Part shown: one piece after another, positions 24,301 through 35,650 of the stretch
Numbering within the stretch: position 1 is the stretch's first letter
How the letters are laid out: every line of letters starts with the position of its first letter
From: Agelaius tricolor
Taxonomy: Eukaryota > Chordata > Aves > Passeriformes > Icteridae
NCBI GenBank assembly: GCA_023055355.1
Contig: JALJCS010000001.1
Location: 82,748,881 to 82,812,880 of the forward strand
Length of the DNA stretch: 64,000 bases
Direction: 5' to 3'
The notes under the pieces: model-generated
Told to the model about the DNA's origin: nothing
The model's database searches: none
What the model saw: the letters and a program-made list of their open reading frames with translations, nothing else
Translations under genes and position numbers: made by a program

Positions 24301-27080
24301 AATATGAAAAGTAAACCAGTTCCACTTCAGTTTATTGTAGTGTTCATGTATGTTGAGGAAGTTAAAATAAAATTCTGAATTAGATTAACAGTCACCCACA
24401 AATGAAATTCATTTCAGACTTTGAACTAATACAGATATAATAAAAATTAAACTTCTAGGCCCTTGCAGCAGATGTGACAGCAGCAGGACCTGAAGGTGTC
24501 CTGGCTTTTCTACCCAAGGGAATAGGAGGTTGCCTCTTAAACAAAAGCCTGTTGGCTTTTACATTGTACACAAACGCAGGACAGAATCATTACACTGAAG
24601 TATTCATCAGAAAGAAACTAACAGAAACACAAGCAGTCTTGGCAGTTTTTTTATTTTCTCTAGCCACTGCAATATTCTGTAAAAAATTTCAAAATGCAGC
24701 TGTGCTTGGGACACTGCAGCAATTTGAAACATGACTATGCAGAGGCAGGATTTTTATTATTTTTTAAAATTTCCTATTCTTTCTGTTTCTGTGAACACCT
24801 CTGTGGTATATGGCATTCAGCAAGTGTGGTTCTGCAGCAGTATGTCTGCCCCACCCTGAGGGACTTCTGAGACATGACACTGGATTCCAACCCCACAGAG
24901 TAAAAGCACCTTTGTTTGCCTTTAAGTACCCTGCCTGGCAGCTTTAATGTTTCACCACAGATCTCTGTCCTTCTATCCCAGCAGCTATAATGCTTCCTTC
25001 CCATTCCCTAGTAAAAACAAACACACCACAACCCAACAACAACAATACTATTTCTGTAGGGGGAATGACTGGAAACTGCTGGCTTGTAGTATCAAGTCTG
25101 ACATTGTCTGACAAATCCAGCAGACTGGGTACAATCCACAGAAAACGTGTACATTGTGTCTATTTTTGTAAATAGAAATGGTCTGCCTTTGGGGAGAAGC
25201 CATTAAAATTAGGGAGAGGACAAATTGCATCTGAAATTATTTGCAAAGCTCTGTTCTGGGATCAGTAGAATTAAGTTTCCAGATTTGGTAAATGCTTCTT
25301 GGATATTTTTAAGCAAGTTATTTATAAATATTTGCCTCATCTTCCTGGATAAAGTTTCTAGCCTTTTTTTCACCCTAGGTGGAACTTGGGCTCAGCTGTG
25401 TTTAGGAGAAGTCTGAGATCAACCAGTGCCTCAGGTGAATGCTCTGCTGGTGACATTAATGGTACTGACCATGAAAGCCAGAAAGATTTCTGTTTAGTGC
25501 GTTCATGGAATAAATCTATATACAGTTAGCAGATGTTCAGATAACAGCTGAGTATTCATGAGTATGTTTGTAAATCTTCACACTTTGAGGAATTTTTAAT
25601 GAATGTCACTGCCTTCCTATTCACTATAGTCAGATTGCCAATCATCTTACTGTCTGCAGTTTGACAGCCTTCAGAAAGAAAAACAATCAGACATTCAGAG
25701 AAGTAAAAAGTTGAGGTGAACAGTTCAGAAACAAATTGCAATCTGGCCAATTTGCTAAATCTGAAAAGTCTAAAAGACTTAGCAAATACTTACAAATATG
25801 AAATACATTTTCACTTTATGGAAATAGTTTGGAAACTATTCCAGAGGGAAAAAATGAAAAGCTGAAATTTCTTTTTTTTTTTGGTTTGACAACTACACTT
25901 TGAGCAACTCTTACTATAACTAATCACAGATGTCTCAAGAAAAAAAAAGTCACTCATGTTGTGGGGTTTTTATTGTTTTAATTTCTTTCTTTTAAAACAG
26001 AATGAGAAATGCCAATTTGTCTATGGATAATTACACAGCTTGACCTTGGGTTCTGACTTTTACTTGACAATTGGTCTTGAACAAGTAATTTAACTCATGA
26101 CTTTATCCAAATAGCAGAGCCTATTCCACCCCAAGGTGCTCAAGCGACATCTCTAGAGGGCTTGGAAATCATCAGAAGTAAAAACAAGGTTTAAGAGTTA
26201 CAAGTCACAACAGTGGAAATTCCAATTAAATGTAAGGAAAAAAAAATTACATGAGAGTGGTTGAGCACTGCATGCTAAGAGAAGTTTCAGAATCTCTGTT
26301 CTTGGAGATTTTCAATACTTACTTGGAAAACTACTTGAGCAATCCAGCCTAATTGTGAAGCTAGCCCCACTTTGAGCAGGAGGCTGAATTTCATGTCCTC
26401 CAGAGTGTCTCCTCCTACTTAAATTTCTGATGTTTAGAAATCTAGCATTGTAATGAGGGTTTTTTTGTGCTGTTGTCTTTCCAGTGTTTGAAAACAAAAT
26501 TGATATGCAAGGACTTAAAAGTGCCTTATCACGTATACAGGATGACAATAAAGGATATATGAATCTAGGTGTCTGCTGAATGCCAAAAGAAGCAGCAGAC
26601 TTCAGCATACACCGTTTTCCACATTGTTAGGTACAGCTGTGAATTCTTTTAAAAAACCTAGAGAAAAGCATGTGTCCTTCAGCCATCAGTGTAATATCTA
26701 TTGGCTTTCATTAGAAAGAGACAATAAAAAGACAGAGAACTTAGGGAAAATTTTCATTAATTTTTGAGAGTTGGATGAGTTTGTATCAAAAGGTCAGGAA
26801 GATATTTGTGGCCAAAGTAATAGGTATTGCCCAGAAAAAAAAAAAAGATAGTCACTCCTGCTGTTAACACAGTTCTTTTCAGCATTCAATCTCTGCTGGG
26901 TAAAAAAAAACTTTCCATCAAAGAGGAAACAGACTAAAAATGTTTATCTAATTTACGTGCAGCTTGACATGTGTAACAAACCACTCAGAGCTGAGGTACA
27001 GTGTTGTATTTTTTCAGGAGTCTTCAGTCGAGGCTGTACTCACTAAAGCCTGCATGTGACTTTTCCTGGAATTTAGTAAA

Positions 27081-27130
27081 TAGAATAGAATAGAATAGAA
27101 TAGAATAGAATAGAATAGAATAGAATAGAA
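27081..27130. repeat. (TAGAA)10 microsatellite
   Basis: Ten perfect TAGAA copies directly abut the 3' end of the CR1 copy at 27131. CR1 elements end in short tandem repeats of an ATAGAAT-like word, so the array probably grew from the element's own tail. Likely polymorphic in length. Confidence 0.97.
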
Positions 27131-27675
27131 AGAATCTTTCAGTTGGAAGGTACTCACACTGATCATCTAGTCCAACTGCTTCACTGCTTCATGGCTGACC
27201 ATTAGTTAAACCATGTTGTAAAACGGCATTGTACAAATGCCGCTTAAACACTGACAGGTTCAGGGCACCAATCACTTATCTAGGAAGCCTGTTCCAGTGT
27301 TTGCCCACCATTGCAATAAAGAAATGCTTCATAATGGCAAGTCTGAATATCCACTGGGGCAGAACTGAACCAATCTCACTTGTCCTGTCACTGGATACCA
27401 GGGAGAACACCTCAGTGCCTCTCCAAAAGCTTCCCCATAACCCACCAAGTGGACCAGGGAGTCCAGAAGTTGGACCACATGAAGTCCAGACCTGCACACA
27501 GCACTCCAGCACCCATGCTGAATACAGAGGGACAATCATATCTTTTGACAGGCTGGTGATGCTGTGTTGATGCATCCCAGGGTGCAGTTTGCCCTCTTGG
27601 CTGCCAGGACACACTGGTGATTCATCTCCGCATCTTGCTCCTAGTCGTGAACACAGCCCTGATGAGAGAAAAGTT
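27131..27675 (-). mobile_element. CR1 LINE 3' fragment
   Basis: The plus strand shows the reverse-complement order of an avian CR1 3' region: CAGTTGGAAGG, GATCATCTAGTCCAACTGC, a segment ending GAAGCCTGTTCCAGTGTTTG, AATAAAGAAATGCTTC, and further right phrases matching ACAGCACTCCAGCACC and TTTGCCCTCTTGGCTGCCAG. The tail side is at 27131, next to the TAGAA array. The copy is 5'-truncated. Open frames of 113 codons (plus) and 140 codons (minus) across it are by-products and carry no intact reverse transcriptase. Confidence 0.9.
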
Positions 27676-27949
27676 GGCTCAGTGCCCTGCAAGGCCAATT
27701 CTCTGACACTGCATCTGGGAAGGCTGAGAAGCTGTAAGCCATGACTAGCCCTCTTCTCAGACAGCCTTGCTGAATAACAGGAATTGCCTCATTGTGTGAG
27801 TTGTGATACACAATATCCTGGCAAGGTCTCCTCTGATTTACAGTCATCTCAGACAGACAGAAAAGAGATTTAAGGAGGCAGACAGGCCTAAGAACAGTTT
27901 ACTGGAAACAGAATCCCAGAGAGGAAAAAAAATCCAACCCAGACAACAA
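27676..27949. other. Unassigned spacer between two CR1 copies
   Basis: About 270 bases between divergently oriented CR1 fragments. It is somewhat richer in G and C than the flanks and may be further degraded repeat, but I see no phrase that assigns it. Confidence 0.5.
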
Positions 27950-28111
27950 TAAATCATCAACCTGTGGAGTCACCATCCCTGGAATTGTTCAAGAAATTAC
28001 TGGATGTAGCACTTAGCGGAGCGTTTTAATTGACATGGAGGTGTTCAGTCAAAGGTTTAACTTGATGATGTTGGAAGTCTTTTCCAATATTAATGGTTAT
28101 ATGTTTCTGTT
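27950..28111 (+). mobile_element. CR1 LINE extreme 3' end
   Basis: The plus strand contains GTGGAGTCACCATCCCTGGA, TTCAAGAAAT, TGGATGTAGCACTTAG, and near the end TTGATGATGTTGGAAGTC and TTTTCCAA. These follow the order of the last ~150 bases of several avian CR1 subfamilies in sense orientation. The copy is short, 5'-truncated and diverged. It faces away from the CR1 at 27131-27675. Confidence 0.85.
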
Positions 28112-29370
28112 CTATAAATTGCAATTTGATCTTCATGCACTTCTCTCACACAGAATGGTTATTTACATAAAGGTGTTTTCTGTTAAAGAGAAAAAGAGAC
28201 CATTAGGAAATATGACAGGAGGGACTCCTAATCCCACCCACTATATAAGTACCGAATAAGGACTTTGATACATTGACTGTTATGGGACTATTTTCTTTAA
28301 CATCTCATACAAATGACCAACACCACGCAGGATGAACTGATCAACATCAGCCATCCTCCAAAAACTCCCATTATTCTCTCCCACATCCTTGGAACACACT
28401 TTTTGAGGGCAGCCTGCTTGGAATGGTTCTGATTCTCCCTGGGCTGTAGCCCTTCCTCAACAGTGAAACTAAAGAATCTTCCTATGTACTACCCATAGCT
28501 GAGAACCCTTCATCCTGCAGAAAATGCAACTAACAGAGCAAGATATGTTTCTGCCTCTGAGCTCACTGTTAGCCTTGAGGTGGAGACTGTATCTACTAGC
28601 AGAGCTAGAACTGATTAGCACCAAAGTGAGGGATTTTAAAATTCACGGCTCTGCAAAGGAGCAAGGATGGGCAGCTCATCCATTAAACATCTTTACAAGG
28701 CAATAGATTTTTCCGTTGGGAAATCCCTTAAGCACAACCTGAAATTGCAACCATCTGAGCCTTAGAAGTTCCAGAAGACTTGTATATGTTTTTCTTAGGT
28801 GCATTCTGTCTGCATCTGCAGAAATAGCAAGATCATTTTCTGCATTGGTGTCTATCACACATTGTGCTTAGGACAGTTTAAATAGAAAACTCCAAGTACT
28901 TGTTGTCCTCTTTTACCCCCATGTTAAACCAAAACCAAATTTTTCTAACCATTTCAGTTACAGTTTCTAAAGCAAAGTTTAAAATATTATTATGGATACT
29001 GACTCCAACCTGAACTTTATTCTTGGTGTTAAAAATAGAAAGTTAGAATATGACTTTGCCCTTCGGAACAATGGATATTCCAGAAAATTGAGCAAAGGAA
29101 ATTATTTAGACTTTTGTGTCAATAGCATTTTCACAGGAGGATGATGAGAACATGATGAGTGTCACTGTTTCAAACAGCTTTCATCATTAATATTCTCAGA
29201 TAGGTTTCATGAGGTCATTTATGAGAAATAAATTCAACAGGCACTAAAACCATGTAAAAGTATATGGTACATATTTCTTTTTAAAGCAGAAAATATTTTC
29301 TTTTTTAGTGGGTTTCTCTGAATTTGTGAGGTCCCAAGTTTAGCTCATAAGTGTGACAAAGTTTCAGTAT
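28112..29370. other. AT-rich unique DNA, no recognised gene
   Basis: No open frame above 74 codons lies fully inside this stretch and I see no repeat. It forms the left flank of the solo LTR. Confidence 0.65.
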
Positions 29371-29375
29371 GGTCT
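29371..29375. repeat. Target-site duplication GGTCT, left copy
   Basis: GGTCT directly precedes the TG that opens the LTR. The same five bases recur at 30748-30752 directly after its closing CA. A 5-base duplication is expected for ERVL-type integrations. Confidence 0.85.
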
Positions 29376-29553
29376 TGTCATGGTTTTGCACTGCCCCAAC
29401 ACTAGGCATCCACAAGAGTTGCTCATTCGCCCTCCCCTGCAACAGCTGGGTAGAGGAGAAAAATAAATTAATGAAAGGTTCATGAGTTGAGATAAGGACC
29501 AGGAGAAAACATTTCAAGGGCAAAACTGGCTCAACATAAGGTTGCAAAGTGAA

Positions 29554-29559
29554 TTTATT
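29554..29559 (-). promoter_or_regulatory. LTR polyadenylation signal AATAAA
   Basis: TTTATT on the plus strand gives AATAAA on the minus strand, the sense strand of the ERVL-like LTR. The signal lies about 180 bases before the element's 3' terminus, which places it plausibly for an LTR R region. Whether it is still used is unknown. Confidence 0.45.
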
Positions 29560-30020
29560 ACTAATAGAATCAGAGGACGATAATGAGAAGTAAAATAAGC
29601 CCTTAAAACACCGTTCCCCCTCCCCCAGCCCCTCTGTCCTTACCACCAATAGCACAAGGAGACAGGGCACGGGGGTTTTGGTCAGTTCATCACCAAGATT
29701 TTCTTCTGCTGCTCAGGGAGAGGAATCCTTCCCTTGTGAGACTGTGGGGTCCCTCCCACAGGAGACAGTCCTCTGTGAACCTCTCCTTCATGGTTCACTC
29801 ACAAGCAGCAGCCAAACCACACCTGCTGCAACATGAACTCCCTCCCATGGGCAGACAGCCCTCCCAAAACCACTGTGATGTGGGTCACTCTTCCACGGGG
29901 TGCAGTTTTCCAAGGACAGGCTGCTCCAGCCTGGAACCAAGGGCCCTCTGTCCACTGGGCCTCCCACTGGGTCTCAGCCTCCTCCTGGCATCCACCCACC
30001 CTGGCATGGGCACCTCCCCT

Positions 30021-30379
30021 ACAGGCTGAGGGTGGATCTCTGCATTCCCTGTGGATCCCCACGGGCTGAGGGTGGATCTCTGCATTCCCTGTGGATCCCC
30101 ACGGGCTGTGGGTGGATCTCTGCATCCCTGTGGATCCCCATGGGCTGAGGGTGGATCTCTGCATTCCCTGTGGATCCCCACGGGCTGTGGGTGGATCTCT
30201 GCATCCCTGTGGATCCCCACAGGCTGAGGGTGGATCTCTGCATTCCCCTGTGGATCCCCATGGGCTGAGGGTGGATCTCTGCATTCCCTGTGGATCCCCA
30301 TGGGCTGAGGGTGGATCTCTGCATTCCCTGTGGATCCCCATGGGCTGAGGGTGGATCTCTGCATTCCCCGTGGATCCCC
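30021..30379. repeat. 40-bp minisatellite, 9 units, inside the LTR
   Basis: Nine tandem units of 39 to 41 bases share the core GGGTGGATCTCTGCAT then CCTGTGGATCCCCA. Units three (30101-30139) and five (30180-30218) are a 39-base variant with GGCTGTGG and one T fewer. Units two to five therefore alternate between two types, which suggests a two-unit block was copied. Unit six (30219-30259) has an extra C. A degenerate tenth start (ACATGCTGTAGG) follows. A 40-base period is not a multiple of three and the minus strand lacks stops, so long repetitive open frames appear that are not genes. Confidence 0.95.
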
Positions 30380-30747
30380 ACATGCTGTAGGGGCACAGCT
30401 GCCTCACCATGGTCTCACCACAGCCTGCAGAGGAATCTCAGCTCTGGAGCCTGGAGCACCTCTTGCCCCTCCTTCTGCACTGACCTTGGTGTCTCCGTGT
30501 CGTTTTCCCTCACATGTTCTCATTTCCTCCTCTTCTCTGACTACAAGTAACACTGTGTGACTTTGTTTTGGTTTTCATCTTCAATCTGACATCACAGAGA
30601 CATTACCAACATCTCTAATTGGCCCCGTTTTGGCCAGCAGCATGTCCATCTTCAGACCCATCAAGGATTGGCTCTACTGGACATGGTAGAAGCTTCCAGC
30701 AACTTCACACCTGCTGCCAAAAACCAGACCATGCAAAAAACAATACA

Positions 30748-30752
30748 GGTCT
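30748..30752. repeat. Target-site duplication GGTCT, right copy
   Basis: This matches the left copy at 29371-29375 exactly and follows immediately after the LTR's closing CA. Confidence 0.85.
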
Positions 30753-33700
30753 AGAGTGCAGACAAAACATTCAAGGCATTTTTATTTTCTAAAAATAATT
30801 CCTAAATTATGCATACAAAAATATGCATATGCAATGAAATCTTTCAGAAGCATAAAAGAGAAGCACTGCATGCCCAGGTTATATTTTTTGAAAATGGAAA
30901 AGAACATGTTTTTCCATAAAAAACGTTGGTTAGTAGCTGTCTTCATAGGACTTTTAAAACCTATCAACTGGAATTGGCACTTGAAAATTACATTTATATA
31001 TATAATTATAAACATACATAGAAATGAGAGATACTGGACAGCATGAAAAATCTGGTGTATTATTTATTTATCAGCATTGACAGTTGGCTCCCAAGGGAAA
31101 TGGATGTGCTTAATTAATTAGATGCAGAAAAAGATGCACAAATTTGCATTCATCAATTGTTTTTAAGTGTTCTTCAGCATCATCAAAGCAAAACCTAGAA
31201 AGAAAGAAAAACAGTGTGGGGCTTTCCAATGTTATATATGCAACTAGTTCTGCACAAATCTATTACATTAATGCATCTTTAAAGTTAAAAAAAAAAAAAT
31301 CAAACATATTTGCATCCAGCTAACAGGTTTTAATTGATATACAAGAATTGGACTATTGATGTACTCTCAGCTTACTCAACTGTGTAATTTGTATGAAAAC
31401 CTAAGATAATTTGTTCTGACACCATGATGCAGGGTAAAGCGTTTGTAAGACCAGTTTAAAAGACCTCAGTGTCACTCCAAGTGTCACACTTTCAAAACTA
31501 GCATCTGTAAAAGTCAGTGAATTTTGTCTTCTTGCTCTGAACTGAAAGAGGATTAATATTGCACAGCTGTATGCACCTGTTAATAATGAAATCTTTGCCC
31601 ATTAACTGCACAGGAAGAAACAAACTATGGCTTTGAATAATAATTTGTATGAAACATGGAATATTTATGTAAAAATATTTAAGACAAAAAGAGGGATTTT
31701 TATGTATATTAAGGAAGGTAAAGACAGGAAATCAAGTTATACACAACAGAAACTAACAGAAAGACTCCGACAACCAATAGGTGTTAATTCTAACTGTCCA
31801 TATTTGTCTTTTAATTGCCAATTAAAACTTTCTCAATGTATTTAGCAGTCACTCTCTCCGTGTGTTTGAATTGAGGAACAGAAAACAAAATACAGTTTTA
31901 AAAGTTAATGAAACAAAGTGAAATGGAGAAGACACCACAATGGATGCAGAAAAGAATTAGGCTTTTTCACTGAAACCAGAAAGAGATTTTTCTTAATTAC
32001 TTTTAAGTGACCTCTCCTTCCTTCTCCTCCCCCACCTCCCTTTTTATTTTTTTCGTGGCACTCTTGTGCTGTCTGGAGCACTCAAGTTTTGCATAGAAAC
32101 CACCTGTAGGCACTAGCTATCTCTGTCACTATTCACATGGTTCAAATTTCCTGGTATTATCCTTTGCTTTTCTCCTCTCCTACTCAGTCTTTCATGCACA
32201 ACCCCCCTCTATTTTTTTTTGCAAAAAAAACCCCAACGAGTCAACCTCTTGTCCCTTTCAATTTCCTCCTCTACTAAGAGCAAATCTGCAGGATTATAGG
32301 GGAGAATTTGAGAAGAAATTAGAGTAAACAATACTTTGGGGCCTATTTATGGAAAGGGAATAAGGAAGGAGAGGATGAATCAGCCCACATAAACTGAATC
32401 AGTTCCTCTTGCCTTTCTCAGCAGGCAGGTACAATAATGATTCATGAGCTTTTGGCCTAAGGGAGTCAGAGCAAAACTCGAATGCAACAGCCTGAAAAAC
32501 CTACAGTTCTGTAAAATACCTGTGGGAAATACTTTGTTAAGAGGTGTCTCAAAAGTCAGTGTAATTGCTTGAAGTCAGTGAATTGCTTGTAATTGCTTGC
32601 CTAAAGAGGAAATTGCCATCCTTTAAGAACCATCCTGAAAAACTCAGGTTGTATTTTTTTTGTTTTTTTCAAAACTAAAATTCATATATAAGCTAGACTT
32701 GGTTGGCATTTATTTTATTTAATCGTGTATTCTGTAGTTTTCATTTCAGTTTTTAGATTTGAAGGAAATTTCCTGTCAAAAGTATTTATTACTTTTTACC
32801 AGCTCTGCTAAATGTTTGAGTACATCTATGCAATTTATTTTATCTTTTGAAGGTTCAGTTTAACACATAAGCAGTCTGTGATCTGTACTTAATTGAAATA
32901 TATTGCACACCAAAATACATGGTAATTTGAAACTAAATTAAATGAAAATACAGGCTCATACTAGAAAACCTAAATTAATTCCTTGATAAAAGTAAGGATT
33001 CCCAGACTGGAATTATTTTCTAAAGAAAACTAGTCAGAAGAGCAGCAAAAGGAACAAAAGCTTTTTTTTTTTCCAATAAAAAAGAAGAATAGAAAAAAAA
33101 TAAGAGCCACCCAAACCACTAGAAGAAACCATCAAAGCACTAAGTTCTTCAGAGCACATTAACACTTGAAACAGCATTAGTATGTGGTATTGGAAGGTAA
33201 TAAATGTGGTGTCAAATTGTAAAGTAATGTCTAGGGAGCAAGAAATCAACAAAGTAAAACTTCCATACCAAATAAAATGGCTGAAATTATAAGAATGAGT
33301 AGAATTAGTAGATGTTAGATAACTATGATATGATGAGAGGAAAAATAGCTTGGATACTGTGATGGAGAATCACTTGTTGCAGGTGTGTTAAGTGTTCTTG
33401 GAAGAAATAAATAATCCAATGAGCAACAGCAAACCCTGAAATCTTGGAAGATTTATTTTATTAACAGTCTTTTCAAAAGTCTAATTGAATTAATTCCTGG
33501 TTGAAGGATAAAGCAAAAGGTAGGAACCAATGACAGCTTTTGTCAATAGAAGTCCCAGTTAGACCCCAGTGGCATATATGCCTGAATTTGGTTTTGATTA
33601 TACTGAGGTAGAAAAGGAACAAATAGTGAAGTGACTAAGTTTATTTATATATTATTCAAGGTGATAAAACTAAAAGACATATGTGGAAATTTGCAGGAAT

Positions 33701-33771
33701 ATCTTATAGTATTGAGTAACTGGGCAATAATCTGACAGCCAAAACCGGATGGTGATGAATGCAAAGTAATT
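30753..33771. other. AT-rich unique DNA, no recognised gene
   Basis: Open frames do not exceed 96 codons. A homeodomain-type TAATTAATTA (31111-31120) lies close to a POU octamer ATTTGCAT (31142-31149). I see no mobile element. Confidence 0.65.
31111..31149. promoter_or_regulatory. Homeodomain and octamer motif cluster
   Basis: TAATTAATTA and ATTTGCAT lie 21 bases apart in a stretch that looks less simple in composition than its surroundings. This pairing is typical of developmental enhancers, but both motifs are frequent in AT-rich DNA. The call rests on motif content alone. Confidence 0.15.
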
Positions 33772-33844
33772 AATAAATAAATATTAGGGATTATCAGAAA
33801 GCAAACAGTGAAAGACAAAAGAAAATATCATTACCACTGCTTAA
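33772..33844 (+). repeat. Direct duplication, copy 1 (73 bp)
   Basis: This 73-base block (beginning AATAAATAAATATTAGGGAT and ending ACCACTGCTTAA) is repeated at 33968-34041 with a single extra T in the second copy. The near identity implies a recent local duplication. It does not resemble a transposon and has no TG...CA ends or inverted repeats. Confidence 0.93.
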
Positions 33845-33967
33845 TTAACAGGAATAAAACAGGCTTTGATATACATATAGACTGACAAACTCTACTCTTA
33901 CTATTCCCATTCAAAAATGAGATTCTAATAATATTGAAAATAGTTCTATGAAACAAACATATTCATA

Positions 33968-34041
33968 AATAAATAAATATTAGGGATTATCAGAAAGCAA
34001 ACAGTGAAAGACAAAAGAAAATATTCATTACCACTGCTTAA
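33968..34041 (+). repeat. Direct duplication, copy 2 (74 bp)
   Basis: The second copy of the block at 33772-33844 starts 196 bases further on and differs by one inserted T. The 123 bases between the copies are unique. Confidence 0.93.
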
Positions 34042-35459
34042 ATCTATAACACAAATACATAGTTCTTATTAGATGTAACTATTAATCCTGTCCCACTATT
34101 AAGACATGAGAAAGATTAAAAAAATACAGTAAAATATCAAAATGACTGCCAAACCCCACGTGGCTTTCTGCAACACTAGGAAATGCAAGGTCTGATCCTA
34201 AGGTAAGTAACGATTTTGTTGTCATTTATCCAATAATGCCTCTTACTGTCAAAATGTTGATCCTCAAATAAATGATTTCAGAATTATTTCATTCTATTTC
34301 ATATAATTGCATCAGTGAAAGAACTTTGCATTCCATGTATCATCTGTTGTTGAGGAAGAGTGTTTAAAGGAAGGGTGGCAGAAAGAAGTGTGAATTGAAA
34401 GTCCTACATCTTGTTTCATTTGGACAGGAGATTATCAGGGCCCTTTAATAGAGCAGATGCAGTTGGTAATTTTGAGAATTCAGTGGAATTTCTGAATGTC
34501 ATTAGGTATTTGATCCTGCTCTTACTATGCTGAAGATTGTCATGGGAAATGAGAAATAAAGCAAGGGAAAAATGATCTCCCTAAACATTTTCAGACAGAA
34601 TGGGAAGGCGTCATGAAAACAGACAGAAAGATCTCAAATGAAAGTCAGAGATTTTACATTCAAGACTGCAAATCAATAGTGGATAGTTATGTGGGTTCTT
34701 GATAGATCCTAATCTCCATCTCTTCAGATCTTTCTAACTTGAAAATTAGCTCTATTAAACTGCAAAAATCCCACAAAAGAATTTGAGACTAAACTGATGG
34801 AAGGATAACATGATTAAATCATTGATTAACCTGAATGACTGCAGGAAATTGAGAAGGAAACTAGTGCTGAATGAAAAGAAACAAACCCCTTTAATTAGTG
34901 ATCAAAGATAGAAATGTATCATGTGATTGCAATTTTGAGCCATGTATCTGCATGGAATTACTTCTTTAGTTCTTTGAAACTTAACTAGAGGATGCCCAAT
35001 AAATACCTTCTTAATCATAATCTTTTCAATAAAATTTTCAGCTGTTTTGTGTTGGTTGTGCCTGTGGATTTCAAACTCATTCAGGAGTTCTCAGGGTGGA
35101 AAGTTTTAGAAAGATCATGGCTAATCAGCTGATATTTACAGTTATTTTAAAATGTCATAGAATCATAGACTGCACCACATTTCTGGTTTTAAGACACTAC
35201 ACCATCTTGCAGTATAATCCATTCATTTCTGGATCTTGTGATCATTCAGAATGTCCAGGCTGAATTAGGGAAAAATAATGTCTCTTTTTTTCTGAGGCTT
35301 TATGAACTTCTAAGAAAGAAGAAGAGAGTTAACAAGTGTAAAAAAAGATAACAAATACAGATCTTTCATAACAATGCAAAAGAAAATTCAACTGTACCTA
35401 GACATTTTTAAGAAACAAAATCTCATGAATCTTTAAAATTCATCTTTTAAAATCACAGG
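34042..35459. other. AT-rich unique DNA, no recognised gene
   Basis: No notable open frame is present. A plus-strand segment at 34180-34202 has a good acceptor (GGCTTTCTGCAACACTAG) and the strong donor AAG|GTAAGT around 23 bases. A possible CR1 tail relic (CATAGAATCATAGAC) starts at 35156 but the following sequence does not continue convincingly. Confidence 0.6.
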
Positions 35460-35530
35460 ACATTTTCATGGGTTGCAGACATCCAGGCCCCGGCAGCAGC
35501 GGCGGCTCCATGAGGGGAGCTGGGGCTGCC

Positions 35531-35650
35531 CCAGCCAGACACAGCCAGTTCCAGCTGGATCCAGCCCAATACAGCCGGATAAAGCTGGATACAGCCGGTT
35601 CCAGGCAGTTCCAGCCAGATCCAGCCAGATACAGCCAGTTCCAGCCGGAT
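35531..35650. repeat. 10-bp minisatellite, 12 units, inside the LTR
   Basis: Twelve consecutive 10-base units fit the pattern (C/A)CAGCC(A/G)G(A/T)T with few deviations. The variants (CCAGCCAGAT, ACAGCCAGTT, ACAGCCGGAT, CCAGCCGGAT) are mixed, so there are sub-patterns of 20 and 30 bases. All phases give degenerate peptide repeats, which explains the short open frames on both strands here. Confidence 0.93.

Larger units (their letters stand above)
17473..27080. other. AT-rich unique DNA, no recognised gene
   Basis: Open frames do not exceed 116 codons and none is recognisable. Two minus-strand exon-like segments (20687-20740 and 21307-21359) and another strong minus-strand donor (TAG|GTAAGG near 23549) are the only structured signals I see. 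A short CR1-like phrase near 17770-17812 is too weak to call. Confidence 0.65.
29376..30747 (-). mobile_element. Complete solo LTR, ERVL-like endogenous retrovirus
   Basis: The 1,372-base element begins TGTCATGGTTTTGC and ends TACA on the plus strand, so its termini are TG...CA, and it is flanked by GGTCT duplications. Its wording follows the common avian ERVL LTR read in reverse: CATCCACAAGAGTTGCTC, GAGATAAGGACCAGGAG, GTCAGTTCATCACC, GGGGTCCCTCCCAC, GCACCTCTTGCCCCTCC, CTGACCTTGGTGTCT and GAAGCTTCCAGCAACTTC. It is therefore on the minus strand. A minus-strand AATAAA lies at 29554-29559. No gag, pol or env remains nearby, so this is the scar left by recombination between two LTRs. It contains a 40-base minisatellite (30021-30379). 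The 121-, 203-, 159- and 125-codon frames within it are not genes. Confidence 0.92.

Noticed and set aside
27276..27698. 140-codon minus-strand frame
   Set aside because: It lies across a CR1 3' fragment and does not correspond to an intact reverse transcriptase.
29799..30410. 203-, 159- and 125-codon minus-strand open frames
   Set aside because: They are translations of the 40-base minisatellite in its three frames inside a solo LTR. The peptide repeats and changes phase with each unit.
32141..32155. GGTTCAAATTTCC resembling a tRNA B box
   Set aside because: No matching A box or cloverleaf can be drawn around it.
35156..35250. CATAGAATCATAGAC followed by possible CR1 sequence
   Set aside because: Only the tail word fits; downstream sequence does not follow CR1 order well enough to call.
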